A DNA stretch of 64,000 nucleotides from CAZYVU01 sp964651435. Lineage in GTDB: Bacteria > Desulfobacterota > Syntrophorhabdia > Syntrophorhabdales > CAYQXL01. The translations under genes were made by a program, and so were the position numbers. Below are positions 54,917 to 62,951 of the stretch, one piece after another. Each line of letters starts with the position of its first letter. Position 1 is the stretch's first letter. The notes beneath the pieces were generated by a model. The model was given only the letters and a program-made list of their open reading frames with translations, searched no databases and was not told the DNA's origin. The stretch covers positions 60,069 through 124,068 of the forward strand of contig CAZYVU010000002.1 of the NCBI GenBank assembly GCA_964651435.1. Direction: 5' to 3'.

Positions 54917-56816
54917 GGCCCGTCTCCTCCTTGATCGCGTGGTGTTTACAGCTCTCGAAGCACAGCCTGCATTTGGTGCATATGGCCTGGTCGATCTGGT
55001 GCACCTTCCACTTCTCGCCGGAGATGGCACCGACCGGGCATTTTCGGGCGCAGAGCGTGCACCCGTTGCAGAGTGCGGGGTCGATCTGGAGGCGCACAAG
55101 GCCCTTGCACTTGCCCGTGGGGCAGTATCGATCCCTCACGTGGGCCAAATACTCGTCGCGGAAGTGCCGGAGCGTAGAAAGGACAGGATTAGGCGCAGTT
55201 TTGCCAAGGCCGCAAAGGCTGCCTTTTTGGACGGTTACGGCAAGATCCTCCAGAATCTCAAGGGTTTCTTCCGTGGCCCTCCCTTCCATGATATCGTCGA
55301 GAAGCGCAAGCATCTGTTTTGTACCTTCGCGGCAGAGCACGCACTTGCCGCAGGACTCGCTCTGCGTGAACTGCATGAAGAATCGGGCCACGCTGACCAT
55401 GCACGTCTTCTTGTTCATGATGACAAGGCCGCCGGATCCCACCATTGCACCCACCTGCCTGAGGGAGTCGAAGTCTATGGGCAGGTCCAGGTGCTCGGCC
55501 GTGAGGCATCCGCCCGATGGCCCTCCGATTTGTGCAGCCTTAAAGCCATCACTGCTCGGCTTGCCTTCGTCATCGGTTATGCCGCCCGCGACACCGTTTA
55601 CTATCTCGCGGAGCGTCGAACCGAGGGGCATCTCGATAAGGCCGGTGTTGACGACGTGTCCGGTGACAGCGAAGGTCTTGGTGCCCGGTGAATCGGGCGT
55701 GCCCATCATCCTGTAGTATTCTATGCCGGAGGACAGGATCAGCGGAACCGTTGACAGGGTTTCGACATTGTTGATGACCGTCGGCTTTCCCCACAATCCG
55801 CTTTGGGAAGGGAAGGGTGGTTTGGGCGATGGCATCCCCCGTTTTCCCTCGATGGACGCGATGAGGGCTGTCTCCTCCCCGCAAACGAAGGCGCCGGCGC
55901 CCTCCATGACGTGAAGATTGAAGGTGTGCTCCGAACCGAGGACTCGGTTGCCCAAGGCGCCAAGCTTATAGGCGTCCTCGATGGCCCTCCTGATCCGCCT
56001 TACTGCAAGCGGGTACTCAGCGCGAACGTAGACATAGCCCTCGTCCGCCTTGATTGCGCGGGCCGCTATAATCATGCCCTCAATGATGCTGTGGGGGTTT
56101 CCTTCCATGATGCCCATATCCATGAAGGCGCCCGGGTCTCCCTCGTCTCCGTTGCAAATGACGTATTTCTTGTCGTTTTCGGTAAGGCGTGCCACGTTCC
56201 ACTTCCGGCCGGTCGGGAAGCCTCCACCCCCCCGTCCGCGCAGTCCGGCGGCGGTGATAAGGTCGCATATCTCTTCGGGGGTCATATCGAAACAAGCTGT
56301 GACCGCCGAGAGGTACCCCCCCTGGGCGATGTACTCGTCGATATTCTCGGGATCGATGAGGCCGCAATTCCTGAGTACAAACCGCCGCTGCTTTGTGTAA
56401 AAGGGTATTTCGTCCATCCCCTTGCACACCTTCCTTGTGGCGGGCTCTATGTAGAGGAGCCGGTGCAGGAGTTCGTTGTTGAGCAGGGTTGTCTGTACAA
56501 TATCTTCCACGTCCCTGGGCCTCACCTTTGTGTAGAGTATGCCGTCGGGCAGAATTGTAACGAGGGGCCCTATCTGGCAAAACCCCTGGCAGCCGCTCTT
56601 GGAGACAAAAATCCCGTCTCTTTCTTCCTTCTTCAGCTCCACCACTGCGTCGAGGCCCGAAGCCCCGATCTGTTGCACAAACTCTTCATACACCTTGAGT
56701 GAGCCGTTTACCAGACAACCCGTCCCGGCGCACACGATGACCCTTCGTTGGACAACCGATTCCAAGGCACGGTATTTGTCGCTGATCCTGTTAAGCTCTC
56801 TGGTTGTCAGGTTCAT
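54909..56816 (-). CDS. hydB: HydB, NuoF-like diaphorase subunit of the [FeFe] hydrogenase
   Basis: The 635-residue subunit starts at ATG 56816 behind AAGGAGG. It has an N-terminal thioredoxin-like [2Fe-2S] domain (CAGTGC, CQGFC), the FMN/NAD domain (LRGRGGGGFPTGRKW, GDEGDPGAFMD, GAGAYICGEETAL-like), the NuoF [4Fe-4S] site SCGKCVLCREG and a C-terminal pair of [4Fe-4S] sites (CNGCTLCARKCP, CTKCRLCFESC). It oxidises NADH or reduces NAD in the HydABC complex. Its start overlaps hydC by 26 bases. Confidence 0.96.
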   Translation of the reverse strand: MNLTTRELNRISDKYRALESVVQRRVIVCAGTGCLVNGSLKVYEEFVQQIGASGLDAVVELKKEERDGIFVSKSGCQGFCQIGPLVTILPDGILYTKVRPRDVEDIVQTTLLNNELLHRLLYIEPATRKVCKGMDEIPFYTKQRRFVLRNCGLIDPENIDEYIAQGGYLSAVTACFDMTPEEICDLITAAGLRGRGGGGFPTGRKWNVARLTENDKKYVICNGDEGDPGAFMDMGIMEGNPHSIIEGMIIAARAIKADEGYVYVRAEYPLAVRRIRRAIEDAYKLGALGNRVLGSEHTFNLHVMEGAGAFVCGEETALIASIEGKRGMPSPKPPFPSQSGLWGKPTVINNVETLSTVPLILSSGIEYYRMMGTPDSPGTKTFAVTGHVVNTGLIEMPLGSTLREIVNGVAGGITDDEGKPSSDGFKAAQIGGPSGGCLTAEHLDLPIDFDSLRQVGAMVGSGGLVIMNKKTCMVSVARFFMQFTQSESCGKCVLCREGTKQMLALLDDIMEGRATEETLEILEDLAVTVQKGSLCGLGKTAPNPVLSTLRHFRDEYLAHVRDRYCPTGKCKGLVRLQIDPALCNGCTLCARKCPVGAISGEKWKVHQIDQAICTKCRLCFESCKHHAIKEETGRE

Positions 56817-57297
56817 CAGAAGCCTCCTTGAGGATAATGTCGTCGACAATGGCAGTTGCCCGCTCCGGGGTTAGCTGGCCGTAAACGTCGTCGTTGATGA
56901 CCATAGCGGGGGCAAGGCCGCAGGCGCCGAGGCAGTTGACCGTTTCTAACGTGAAGAGCATGTCGGAAGTGGTATCGGCACCGGCCCTGAGATTTAGCTT
57001 TCTGCTCAAGGCATCGTGGAGCGACATGGACTGCTTCACGTGACAGGCCGTTCCGTCGCAAACCCTAATTACATATTTTCCCTTCGGTTTTAGAGTAAAA
57101 AGGGAATAGAAGGTGGCGACACCGAAGACCCTGGCCGGCGAAATGCCCAGAGAGGTAGCTACAAAGGTGAGAATCTCTTCGGGAAGATACCGGTATTCGG
57201 CCTGAACAGCCTGGAGTATTGGAATGAGGCGAGCCGCGCTCCGCCCGTTCCTGTCCACGATGTCGAGGACCCTTTCAAATTTTCGCAGTGTTTCCAT
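56791..57297 (-). CDS. hydC: HydC, NuoE-like [2Fe-2S] subunit of the [FeFe] hydrogenase
   Basis: The 168-residue protein starts at ATG 57297 behind GAGGTGA; an open frame upstream runs into rex. It has a helical N-domain (PILQAVQAEYRYLPEEIL) and a thioredoxin-like [2Fe-2S] domain with CDGTACHVK and CLGACGLAP. It completes the HydABC core. It is the first structural gene after rex, five bases from its stop. Confidence 0.95.
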   Translation of the reverse strand: METLRKFERVLDIVDRNGRSAARLIPILQAVQAEYRYLPEEILTFVATSLGISPARVFGVATFYSLFTLKPKGKYVIRVCDGTACHVKQSMSLHDALSRKLNLRAGADTTSDMLFTLETVNCLGACGLAPAMVINDDVYGQLTPERATAIVDDIILKEASDEPDNQRA

Positions 57298-57302
57298 TAA
57301 AG

Positions 57303-57986
57303 TCACCTCGGTTGTAAGGCAGTTGAGGTCATCATTGCGGCCAGCTTCTTGGAAAGGACCACAAGCGATGCTGCCAGGTTTTCGTGCTGCACCACCACGG
57401 AGGGGGGCACGCTGATCTTTACGGGGGAGAAGTTCCATATGGCGGCTACACCCGCCTTGACCATCAGGTCGGCCAACTCTTGGGCATGGGCGGCAGGAAC
57501 GGTAAGGATGCCTATCTTGATTTTCATTCGCCTTACCATGTTAGCAAGCTTGGCTACGTCGATCACCTTCTTGCCGCCTATCTCCGTGCCGATTTTAGTC
57601 GGATCCACGTCGAAGGCTGCCACGATATCGAGGCCGTACTCCCGAAAGCCCTGGTAGCCGAGAAGGGCGGACCCCAGGTTACCTACGCCGATGAGGTATG
57701 CCTCCGTCGTGTTGTTCCACCCAAGAAATTCCTCAATGGTGTCTATAAGCTCGGCCACATTGTACCCAAGCTTGGGCTTGCCCACGGCATCGGTAATCTC
57801 CAGGTCCTTCCTTACCTGGATGGGTTGGACCGACAACTCGTTGCCGATGCGGGTGCAGGAGATGTAGTGCGATTTCTGTTCGGACTGCACCTTCTTTAGA
57901 TACTGATAGTAAATAGGCAATCTGCGCAGTGTCGGTTCAGGGATGGCCTTGATCCCGTCAATCCCTTTGTTCTCAGGCCCTGCCAT
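57303..57986 (-). CDS. rex: redox-sensing transcriptional repressor Rex
   Basis: The 227-residue regulator has an N-terminal winged helix (about 15-80) and a Rossmann domain with GVGNLGSALL for NADH, and a C-terminal domain-swapping helix. Rex leaves DNA when NADH is high. As the first gene of the hydrogenase operon it should adjust HydABC and the sensor genes to redox state and its own synthesis too. The upstream region has short AT-rich palindromes that may be its site. Confidence 0.96.
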   Translation of the reverse strand: MAGPENKGIDGIKAIPEPTLRRLPIYYQYLKKVQSEQKSHYISCTRIGNELSVQPIQVRKDLEITDAVGKPKLGYNVAELIDTIEEFLGWNNTTEAYLIGVGNLGSALLGYQGFREYGLDIVAAFDVDPTKIGTEIGGKKVIDVAKLANMVRRMKIKIGILTVPAAHAQELADLMVKAGVAAIWNFSPVKISVPPSVVVQHENLAASLVVLSKKLAAMMTSTALQPR

Positions 57987-58011
57987 CGGTCACCCTCCTC
58001 GTCCATTTCAT

Positions 58012-58057
58012 TATCGTTATCATCTTATCGATAATAATATATCGATATAAAATTATC
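58012..58057. promoter_or_regulatory. AT-rich palindromes and TATC iteration upstream of rex, candidate operator
   Basis: Two perfect 10-bp palindromes, TTATCGATAA (58025-58034) and ATATCGATAT (58039-58048), lie with centres 14 bases apart. TATC recurs at 58012, 58026, 58040 and 58054, a 14-base period. The site is 26-71 bases upstream of the rex start. The usual Rex box (TTGTTAA-type arms) is not present as such, so this could be a variant Rex site or the site of another regulator; the -10 region may overlap it. Confidence 0.45.
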
Positions 58058-58236
58058 TTGTCAAGAGAAAAATACAGAGTTTTTTCATTGATGCATCTGC
58101 TCATCTCCGGTGATTCGTGCTATCTTTACCGTCAAGCAGTAAATATACTGTGGACGTATTTTTGCGCAATCCAGACCTTATCCTTCAGCTCTCTGTGGCC
58201 AAGCTCCTTTGGCTTCATGGCGAGGGAACAGGTGGG

Positions 58237-59148
58237 ATGATTAAGAATAAGGGTGATTTGTTGACTGACGAGTATTTTGCAACGGGATTCAGGGACGTTG
58301 ATGGGCGGGACGATCCGGAAGCCTACGGCGTTTGCCTCCGGTTCATTGATAGCCTCCCATACTACCGGGAGGTGAAGGAACGAAGCTACGAACTCCTCCG
58401 GCTTACCCCCGGACTGGCGATTCTTGATGTAGGTTCGGGGCTGGGCGACGATGCCATTCACATGGCCCCGATGGTTACGCCCGGGGGCAACGTTGTGGGC
58501 GTCGACGCCAGCGAACGGATGGTCGAAGATGCGGGCGCGCGAGTTACCGAAGGCCTCCCTGTCCGCTTTCTCAAGGCCGACGCCAGGGCCATTCCTTTCG
58601 GCGATGCCGCCTTCGACCGGGTACGCATTGACCGTACACTCCAGCACATACCGGGGCCGAAAGCGGCGATGCGCGAGATGGTCCGTGTCCTTAAGCCGGG
58701 AGGCCTGTTGCTGGCCTATGACAACGATTGGGAGACCTTTTCCATTCTTGGCGGCGATGATGAGGTAACGGGGGTTGTCGAAAGCCTCTGGCGTGGCGCC
58801 TTTGCCAATCCCCGCATAGGCAGAGACATAGAGATATGCTTAATTGCTGAAGGACTTACGGAAATTCGCGTTTACCGGTCCGTTTCTGTGATTGACGATT
58901 TCGCAACGGCCGACAAAATCTACAATCTCACGCAAAGTGCCCGAAGGGCCGCCGACGCAGGGTCCCTTGCTCCCGACCGGGCCGGCAAGTGGCTTCGGGA
59001 CCTCGGTGCGTCGTCCGTTGACGGGGCCTTTCGGTGCACCCTGGCGGCCTATACGGTGGTGGGGCGGAAGCCTATGGGGCCCCAGAATAGGCGGTGCGCA
59101 CCAGGTTGCACCGAACGCCAAGATTCCCTTCATTCCCTGCGACGATAG
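58237..59148 (+). CDS. class I SAM-dependent methyltransferase
   Basis: The 303-residue protein starts at ATG 58237 after AGGTGGG; the frame is open from 58117 but that part has no family match. Motif I is ILDVGSGLGDDA, with GVDASERMVEDA as the SAM-binding acidic loop, RIDRTLQHIPGP and LKPGGLLLAYDND following. This is the Methyltransf_11/25 type. The substrate is unknown. Its stop adjoins the convergent znuA-like gene with no spacer. Confidence 0.88.
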   Translation: MIKNKGDLLTDEYFATGFRDVDGRDDPEAYGVCLRFIDSLPYYREVKERSYELLRLTPGLAILDVGSGLGDDAIHMAPMVTPGGNVVGVDASERMVEDAGARVTEGLPVRFLKADARAIPFGDAAFDRVRIDRTLQHIPGPKAAMREMVRVLKPGGLLLAYDNDWETFSILGGDDEVTGVVESLWRGAFANPRIGRDIEICLIAEGLTEIRVYRSVSVIDDFATADKIYNLTQSARRAADAGSLAPDRAGKWLRDLGASSVDGAFRCTLAAYTVVGRKPMGPQNRRCAPGCTERQDSLHSLRR

Positions 59149-60108
59149 CTACCGGCAGTTGAGACCCGCTGAGAGGTTGTTGAGGTTCTCCTCCATGAGG
59201 GAGAGGAAGGTGACGCCGTGCTCCATGTCATCGCGGCTGATGTTATGAGCGCCGTGGAGCCGAAGGAGGGAGGCGCCTGTCTCGCGCGAAAGGGTTTCGG
59301 CAATGCGCGGTGTGATCAGTTCCTCATAGAATAGGCTCTTCAGGCCGTTCTTCTGGATAGTGCCCTTGAGAAGGGCAAGCCTTCTGGGTGTGGGCTCTGC
59401 GTTCGGCGAACCCTCGTAGGCGGAGATGTAGACGAGGCCGTAACGGTTCGCCAGGTAGCCGAAGGCGTAATGGCCGCCGTGCACAAAGGCCTTGGTCGTG
59501 CAGCGGTCGAGCCGCTCCCGGTACCGCCTGTCGAGGTCGGCAAGCTTTGTGTTGTAGGCGGTGGCCTGCTTTTCGTATTGGGCAGCGTTGGCAGGGTCTT
59601 TGCGGGAGAGCGCCCGAGCGATCGTATCAACCATCTTCTGCGCGTTCGTGAAATCGAGCCAGATGTGAGGGTCATACCGGTGCTGTCCGCGATCGTGATC
59701 GTTATGCCCATGGCCGTCATCGTGGCCGGCCGCTTTGGGCGCCTGGAGCGCTATACCGGAGCTTGCATCGACAACGATCGTATGCGATCGATCAATGCCG
59801 TTAAGCACCCGTCCGGCCCATGGCTCCATGAAGGGACCCGTATAGATGAAGAGGTCGGCGCTGTTGATGCGGGCGATGTCTTTGGGTCTGGGCTCGAAGC
59901 TGTGGGGCTCCGTGCCGGGAGGCAAAAGAAGAGAAACGGTGGCCTTGTCTCCGGCCACACTCCGTGCAAAGTCGTAGAGGGGAAAGAGCGTTGTAACGAC
60001 GACGAACTTTCCGTTGCCCGGTGCCTCCCCGTCCCTTGTTGTGCAGGCTGAGAGCGCCAGAAGGAGGGGTGCCGCGAGCAGGAGTAAAAAAAGCCCCTTC
60101 AGCCTCAT
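59149..60108 (-). CDS. znuA: zinc/manganese-type ABC transporter binding lipoprotein (ZnuA family)
   Basis: The 319-residue protein has a lipobox LALSAC, then the SBP_bac_9 fold with LFPLYDFARSVAGD, GTEPHSFEPRP (metal His), a histidine- and aspartate-rich loop (about 128-145) usual in zinc binders, DPHIWLDF and a late HGGHYAFGY. Its ATG overlaps the stop of the Fur-family gene as ATGA. The permease and ATPase genes are not next to it, so they must lie elsewhere. Confidence 0.9.
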   Translation of the reverse strand: MRLKGLFLLLLAAPLLLALSACTTRDGEAPGNGKFVVVTTLFPLYDFARSVAGDKATVSLLLPPGTEPHSFEPRPKDIARINSADLFIYTGPFMEPWAGRVLNGIDRSHTIVVDASSGIALQAPKAAGHDDGHGHNDHDRGQHRYDPHIWLDFTNAQKMVDTIARALSRKDPANAAQYEKQATAYNTKLADLDRRYRERLDRCTTKAFVHGGHYAFGYLANRYGLVYISAYEGSPNAEPTPRRLALLKGTIQKNGLKSLFYEELITPRIAETLSRETGASLLRLHGAHNISRDDMEHGVTFLSLMEENLNNLSAGLNCR

Positions 60109-60524
60109 GTTGTGCCCTTGCAGGCCTCGCAGAGACCATAGACCTGAAGCACATGGGACGTCACACGGCCCTTGAGACGTCTCGCCACCTCGCTTTCGAT
60201 GACGTCACTGCCGCAGTAGTCGAGGTCTTCGACGCGGCGGCAGGCCGTGCAGATGAAGTGGTGGTGGTGCGCCCTGTTGGAGCAGAGATAATAGTAGAGC
60301 TTCCGGTCGGGTTGCATGACTTGCGTGATAATCCCGGAGCGGCACAGCTCATCGAGGTTCCGGTAGACGGTGGGCAGGCCGATTCTGCCGAACTTCTCCT
60401 TCAGCCGCACCCAGAGGCCGTCGGCGCTTATGAACTGGTCAAGCCCCTCCATGATCTCCAGTATGGCCAGTCGTTTCGGTGTGGCTTTCAGATTAAGGGA
60501 TTTCAGCGTATCGGCTCCGGACAT
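60105..60524 (-). CDS. Fur-family metalloregulator (Zur/PerR type)
   Basis: The 139-residue repressor has a winged helix (LGLPTVYRNLDELCRSG-like recognition part), a metal-binding HHHHFICTAC segment and two CxxC pairs (CTAC, CEAC) for the structural zinc. Coupling with a ZnuA-like gene favours Zur. PerR or Fur cannot be excluded by sequence alone. A perfect palindrome just upstream is its likely own operator. Confidence 0.9.
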   Translation of the reverse strand: MSGADTLKSLNLKATPKRLAILEIMEGLDQFISADGLWVRLKEKFGRIGLPTVYRNLDELCRSGIITQVMQPDRKLYYYLCSNRAHHHHFICTACRRVEDLDYCGSDVIESEVARRLKGRVTSHVLQVYGLCEACKGTT

Positions 60525-60534
60525 GTTCGACGAC

Positions 60535-60563
60535 CTATAAATAGAAACAATTTCTATTTATAG
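60535..60563. promoter_or_regulatory. perfect 13-3-13 inverted repeat, Fur-family operator
   Basis: Arms CTATAAATAGAAA (60535-60547) and TTTCTATTTATAG (60551-60563) are perfect inverted copies around CAA. The site lies 11-39 bases upstream of the Fur-family start codon. The form is nearer to PerR/Fur boxes (AT-rich, short spacer) than to the GC-containing Zur boxes known in some groups. Confidence 0.75.
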
Positions 60564-60611
60564 TACAGCGTGGGCCATCTTCTGTCAAGCGGCTGCCGCC
60601 GTGTCGGTAGG

Positions 60612-60938
60612 CTATTCCATACTGCCGGCGTCGCGTTCCCTGGGTTTTTTCCTGTTGAGCAAGTGCCGCAGTCCCATGACGGGATGGTGAAGGAGCATGC
60701 GAGGCCCGGCATAGCGCATCACCTCCGAAATTCGTTTTCTCATCTCGGGAGCGTAGCAGTGGACGGGGCAATGTTTGCATTGTGGTTTCTCGTCGCCGTA
60801 CCGACATCTGGAAAGACGCTTCTGGGCGTATTGAAGGAGTTCTGAGCACGATGGACAGAGAGGTCCGCCGCCGTGGAGCTGCCGGCAAAACAGGCTGATC
60901 ATGGCCGTGACGGTGTTTTGTTCATTATCGAGGCTCAT
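60612..60938 (-). CDS. small cysteine-rich protein of the nitrous oxide-stimulated promoter family
   Basis: The 108-residue protein has CPSCSELLQYAQKRLSRC followed by a second cysteine cluster CKHCPVHCY and the conserved EVMRYAGPRMLLHHP. This is the DUF known as nitrous oxide-stimulated promoter protein (PF11756 from memory). The cysteines may bind a metal. Function is unknown. It lies upstream of the Fur-family gene on the same strand, but the operator between them suggests separate control. Confidence 0.8.
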   Translation of the reverse strand: MSLDNEQNTVTAMISLFCRQLHGGGPLCPSCSELLQYAQKRLSRCRYGDEKPQCKHCPVHCYAPEMRKRISEVMRYAGPRMLLHHPVMGLRHLLNRKKPRERDAGSME

Positions 60939-61026
60939 GCCGAGTCATCTCGTCTTTACGATCGCTGTGACGCCCCGTCTGCCCATTTGTACGCTCTTTA
61001 TGCGCTTCTTCTGCTCGGCAATGCTC

Positions 61027-61347
61027 TCACTTTGGACGAATCTCGATTACGTTGGCTGCCTTCTGCGTGTCGGCCGCCGGACTGGCGTCTTTCTGGAGCA
61101 AATAGGGAGAAACATTCCATTTGTGGCCATCGGTCGTTAGTACCGTCACTGTTTTGCGATTGTATTTAATGAGTATGCCCGATATAGCCCCACGCCCTGG
61201 CGCGTTAAATTGTACTTGGTCACCCACGCTGAACTCCAGCATTTCCGCATGTGCCCGCATTGATTCAAGAAATTTCAGACGCTCAACGATGCGACGGTTA
61301 AGATCAATCAGTTCTTTTACAGACAATTCATCGATATCGATTTTCAT
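61027..61347 (-). CDS. conserved small protein with N-terminal coil and SH3-like (KOW-type) domain
   Basis: The 106-residue protein starts MKIDIDELSVKELIDLNRR, a helical segment (to about 35), followed by a beta domain, FSVGDQVQF...GILIKYNRKTVTVLT-DG-KWNVSP, similar to SH3/KOW-like folds. I know similar proteins only as hypothetical. Its ATG overlaps the TGA that ends a short repeat-derived frame. It is the last gene of the small-gene region. Confidence 0.7.
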   Translation of the reverse strand: MKIDIDELSVKELIDLNRRIVERLKFLESMRAHAEMLEFSVGDQVQFNAPGRGAISGILIKYNRKTVTVLTTDGHKWNVSPYLLQKDASPAADTQKAANVIEIRPK

Positions 61348-61412
61348 TCTTTGCCCCCAATTGTTTTCTCAGCCTTACAAAAAGCACAGCGGGAGCCGAC
61401 TTTTTCGGCGAT
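61344..61412 (-). repeat. 69-base dispersed repeat, copy 1 (after yoeB)
   Basis: It aligns with 62435-62503 over 69 bases without gaps (9 mismatches by eye). It contains the small inverted CCGA/TCGG stem and lies directly downstream of the yoeB stop. In both copies one frame reads EKVGS-AFCKA-KTI before a TGA. It probably belongs to a larger cassette-end element. Confidence 0.7.
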
Positions 61413-61445
61413 GCGCTGCAGCGTTTGGCTCGCCAACTCTTTTTG

Positions 61446-61709
61446 TTACTCATAGTGCGTCCACATTCGGATAATCTTAACCGTTTTAATGTCTTCCAAA
61501 ATTTGATAAACAAGACGATGCTGTATGTTGATTCGTCGTGAAAAAGCGCCGGAGAGATCGCCTATCAGCTTCTTGGAGGGAGGAGGGCATTGAAAAAGGT
61601 CTTCGCGAAGGATGTCCAACAACCGGGAGGCTGCCGGTTTAAGTCCTGACTGGGCTATCTTCTTTGCGTCTTTCTGGGCTTGCTTGGTAAATACTAAACG
61701 CCAGCTCAC
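61446..61709 (-). CDS. yoeB: Txe/YoeB family mRNA interferase toxin
   Basis: The 87-residue toxin starts at GTG 61709, which overlaps the antitoxin stop as GTGA; the frame is open to 61730. Motifs KKLIGDLSGAFSRRINIQHRLVYQI and the C-terminal MWTHYE match YoeB, whose His and Tyr at the end cleave mRNA at the ribosome. Its stop is TAA followed by C, the start of a possible cassette-end site. Confidence 0.9.
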   Translation of the reverse strand: MSWRLVFTKQAQKDAKKIAQSGLKPAASRLLDILREDLFQCPPPSKKLIGDLSGAFSRRINIQHRLVYQILEDIKTVKIIRMWTHYE

Positions 61710-61948
61710 CAGCCAGGTTCCTCTGCGCACTTCTCGGCAGGGGTTTTCAGACCTTTCTTGATAGACTCACGCATAGCGGGAATAGAGGTAAGATAGAGGG
61801 TTTCTTCAATAGCACGCCAGTCTTCTTCGGAAATGAGAACCGCAGAGCCCCTCTTTCCAACGATTTGGACAGGAACGTGGCTTTCTTTCACCTCGTCAAC
61901 TAAGGCATAAAGCCGTTTTCTTGCTTCAGATGCCGATAACGTTGTCAT
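61706..61948 (-). CDS. yefM: YefM/Phd family antitoxin
   Basis: The 80-residue protein starts at ATG 61948, ten bases after AGGAGG; the frame is open to 61975. MTTLSASEARKRLYALVDEV and VLISEEDWRAIEETLYL are typical of YefM. It pairs with the toxin gene downstream, and represses the operon together with it. Confidence 0.9.
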   Translation of the reverse strand: MTTLSASEARKRLYALVDEVKESHVPVQIVGKRGSAVLISEEDWRAIEETLYLTSIPAMRESIKKGLKTPAEKCAEEPGW

Positions 61949-61967
61949 GCCAAGCAAACCTCCTAAT

Positions 61968-61985
61968 CGTACCACTTATGGTACG
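61968..61985. promoter_or_regulatory. palindrome CGTACCA-CTTA-TGGTACG, yefM-yoeB operator
   Basis: Perfect 7-bp arms with a 4-base spacer lie 20-37 bases upstream of the yefM start, where autoregulatory Phd/YefM sites are found. Confidence 0.65.
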
Positions 61986-62032
61986 GCACTGGGAGATTGA
62001 TGTCAAGTCAGTTTGTGTAAACATAAAATTAA

Positions 62033-62103
62033 GCCGGACGTCACGACGGGACTGCGATCGACTCCGATACCTCCTTGGGATATCATTACAAGACCTTGCA
62101 TTC
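62033..62103 (-). repeat. palindromic dispersed element, copy A
   Basis: It shares with 62371-62433 and 63321-63394 a core that on the plus strand reads like CGACGGGGCCGCGATCGGCT and CCGATACCT, with TTGGGA/TTAGGA and a TTGCATT/CAACATTT tail. It lies just downstream of a 52-residue gene and upstream of the yefM operator. Identity is moderate. Confidence 0.55.
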
Positions 62104-62111
62104 ATCACATT

Positions 62112-62270
62112 TCAGTATTGCAACAACGTCCTCACAGGTTCCCCAACAACGTCACCCTGTATGAGTTCCTTTGATGTCTCCATCGTGAATCTGTGAGTTT
62201 GCAGTGCCTCCACTCCAAGTTTTAGTGAGCGTTGGGTGACAAATTCTTCTCCCAAGGCGATGATTGTCAC
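62112..62270 (-). CDS. small hypothetical protein (52 residues)
   Basis: GTG 62270 is preceded at six bases by a strong GAGGAGGT site. The frame reads MTIIALGEEFVTQRSLKLG and ends QY before TGA 62114-62112. I do not recognise it. The good ribosome site, and its position between two repeat elements in line with the toxin-antitoxin genes, are the reasons to list it. Confidence 0.4.
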   Translation of the reverse strand: MTIIALGEEFVTQRSLKLGVEALQTHRFTMETSKELIQGDVVGEPVRTLLQY

Positions 62271-62342
62271 GTATTACCTCCTCTCCTGTAGATATGAACT
62301 TCGTTTATCTCTTTCCGATGCCGTCATTTTTGCAGCCAATTT

Positions 62343-62525
62343 GCATAACAAGGGGATCCCCGGTACTGGTCCGGAAGGGCCGCGATTCGGCTCCGATACC
62401 TTGCCTGGAAGTTCATTGCATAGGGCAACATTTATCATTCTCTGTCCTCAATTGTTTTCATGGCCTTACAAAAAGCAAAGCCGGAGCCGACTTTTTCGGA
62501 GATCCTCCCCATCAGCTCGTTATGT
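62343..62525 (-). repeat. attC-like palindromic element after the PIN toxin gene
   Basis: On the minus strand the element runs from ACATAAC (62525-62519), which includes the TAA stop of the PIN gene, to GTTATGC (62349-62343). These ends are inverted copies. Inside are the 69-base repeat copy 2 (62435-62503) with CGGCTCCG and copy B (62371-62433) with CGGAGCCG, forming a second inverted pair. The plan (gene stop in R'', internal arms, GTTRRRY-like R') resembles integron attC sites, although 183 bases is longer than usual. Confidence 0.45.
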
Positions 62526-62951
62526 GCTCTTCTTCTTGCTCTTCTTCTGTTTCACCGTACCCTTCAGGAAGTCCGATGGTGACACTACCTTAATCCCTTG
62601 ACACAACTCAGAAGGGAAATGGCCGGCATTGCCGGTGACCAGGTAGTCGGCGTCGCCGGAGATGGCAATCTCCAGGAATGGCTCGTCATCAGGGTCGGGC
62701 AATGAGGCAGGAAGAGGGACAGACGATACCAGCCAACTGCCGCGTTCGATGTAATCAAGAAGGGGGGCAACCTTGTCGGGATCAAAATGGAATTTGGGGC
62801 GCTTCAATACCTCTCGATACTCGGACAAAACCCTGGCATCGACGCATAGAGTGATATTTCCGGCGGAGACCATGCGCATGATATCGCCGCAAGGGCCAAA
62901 TGGCGACAAGAGGCCAGCCACGAGGACATTTGTATCAAGGACAATCCTCAT
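62520..62951 (-). CDS. PIN-domain toxin (VapC-like ribonuclease)
   Basis: The 143-residue protein has acidic active-site residues in VLDTNVL (Asp6), the Glu of VLSEYREVL, DPDDEPFLEIA and DADYLVTGN, the set expected of PIN ribonucleases. It ends in a lysine-rich tail. Its ATG overlaps the antitoxin stop as ATGA. It belongs to the family often listed as putative toxin component, PIN family. Confidence 0.9.
   Translation of the reverse strand: MRIVLDTNVLVAGLLSPFGPCGDIMRMVSAGNITLCVDARVLSEYREVLKRPKFHFDPDKVAPLLDYIERGSWLVSSVPLPASLPDPDDEPFLEIAISGDADYLVTGNAGHFPSELCQGIKVVSPSDFLKGTVKQKKSKKKST

Noticed and set aside
61328..61513. 61-residue minus-strand frame starting MSNKKSW
   Set aside because: Spans repeat copy 1 in a different frame from the one shared between copies, and overlaps both yoeB and the next gene.
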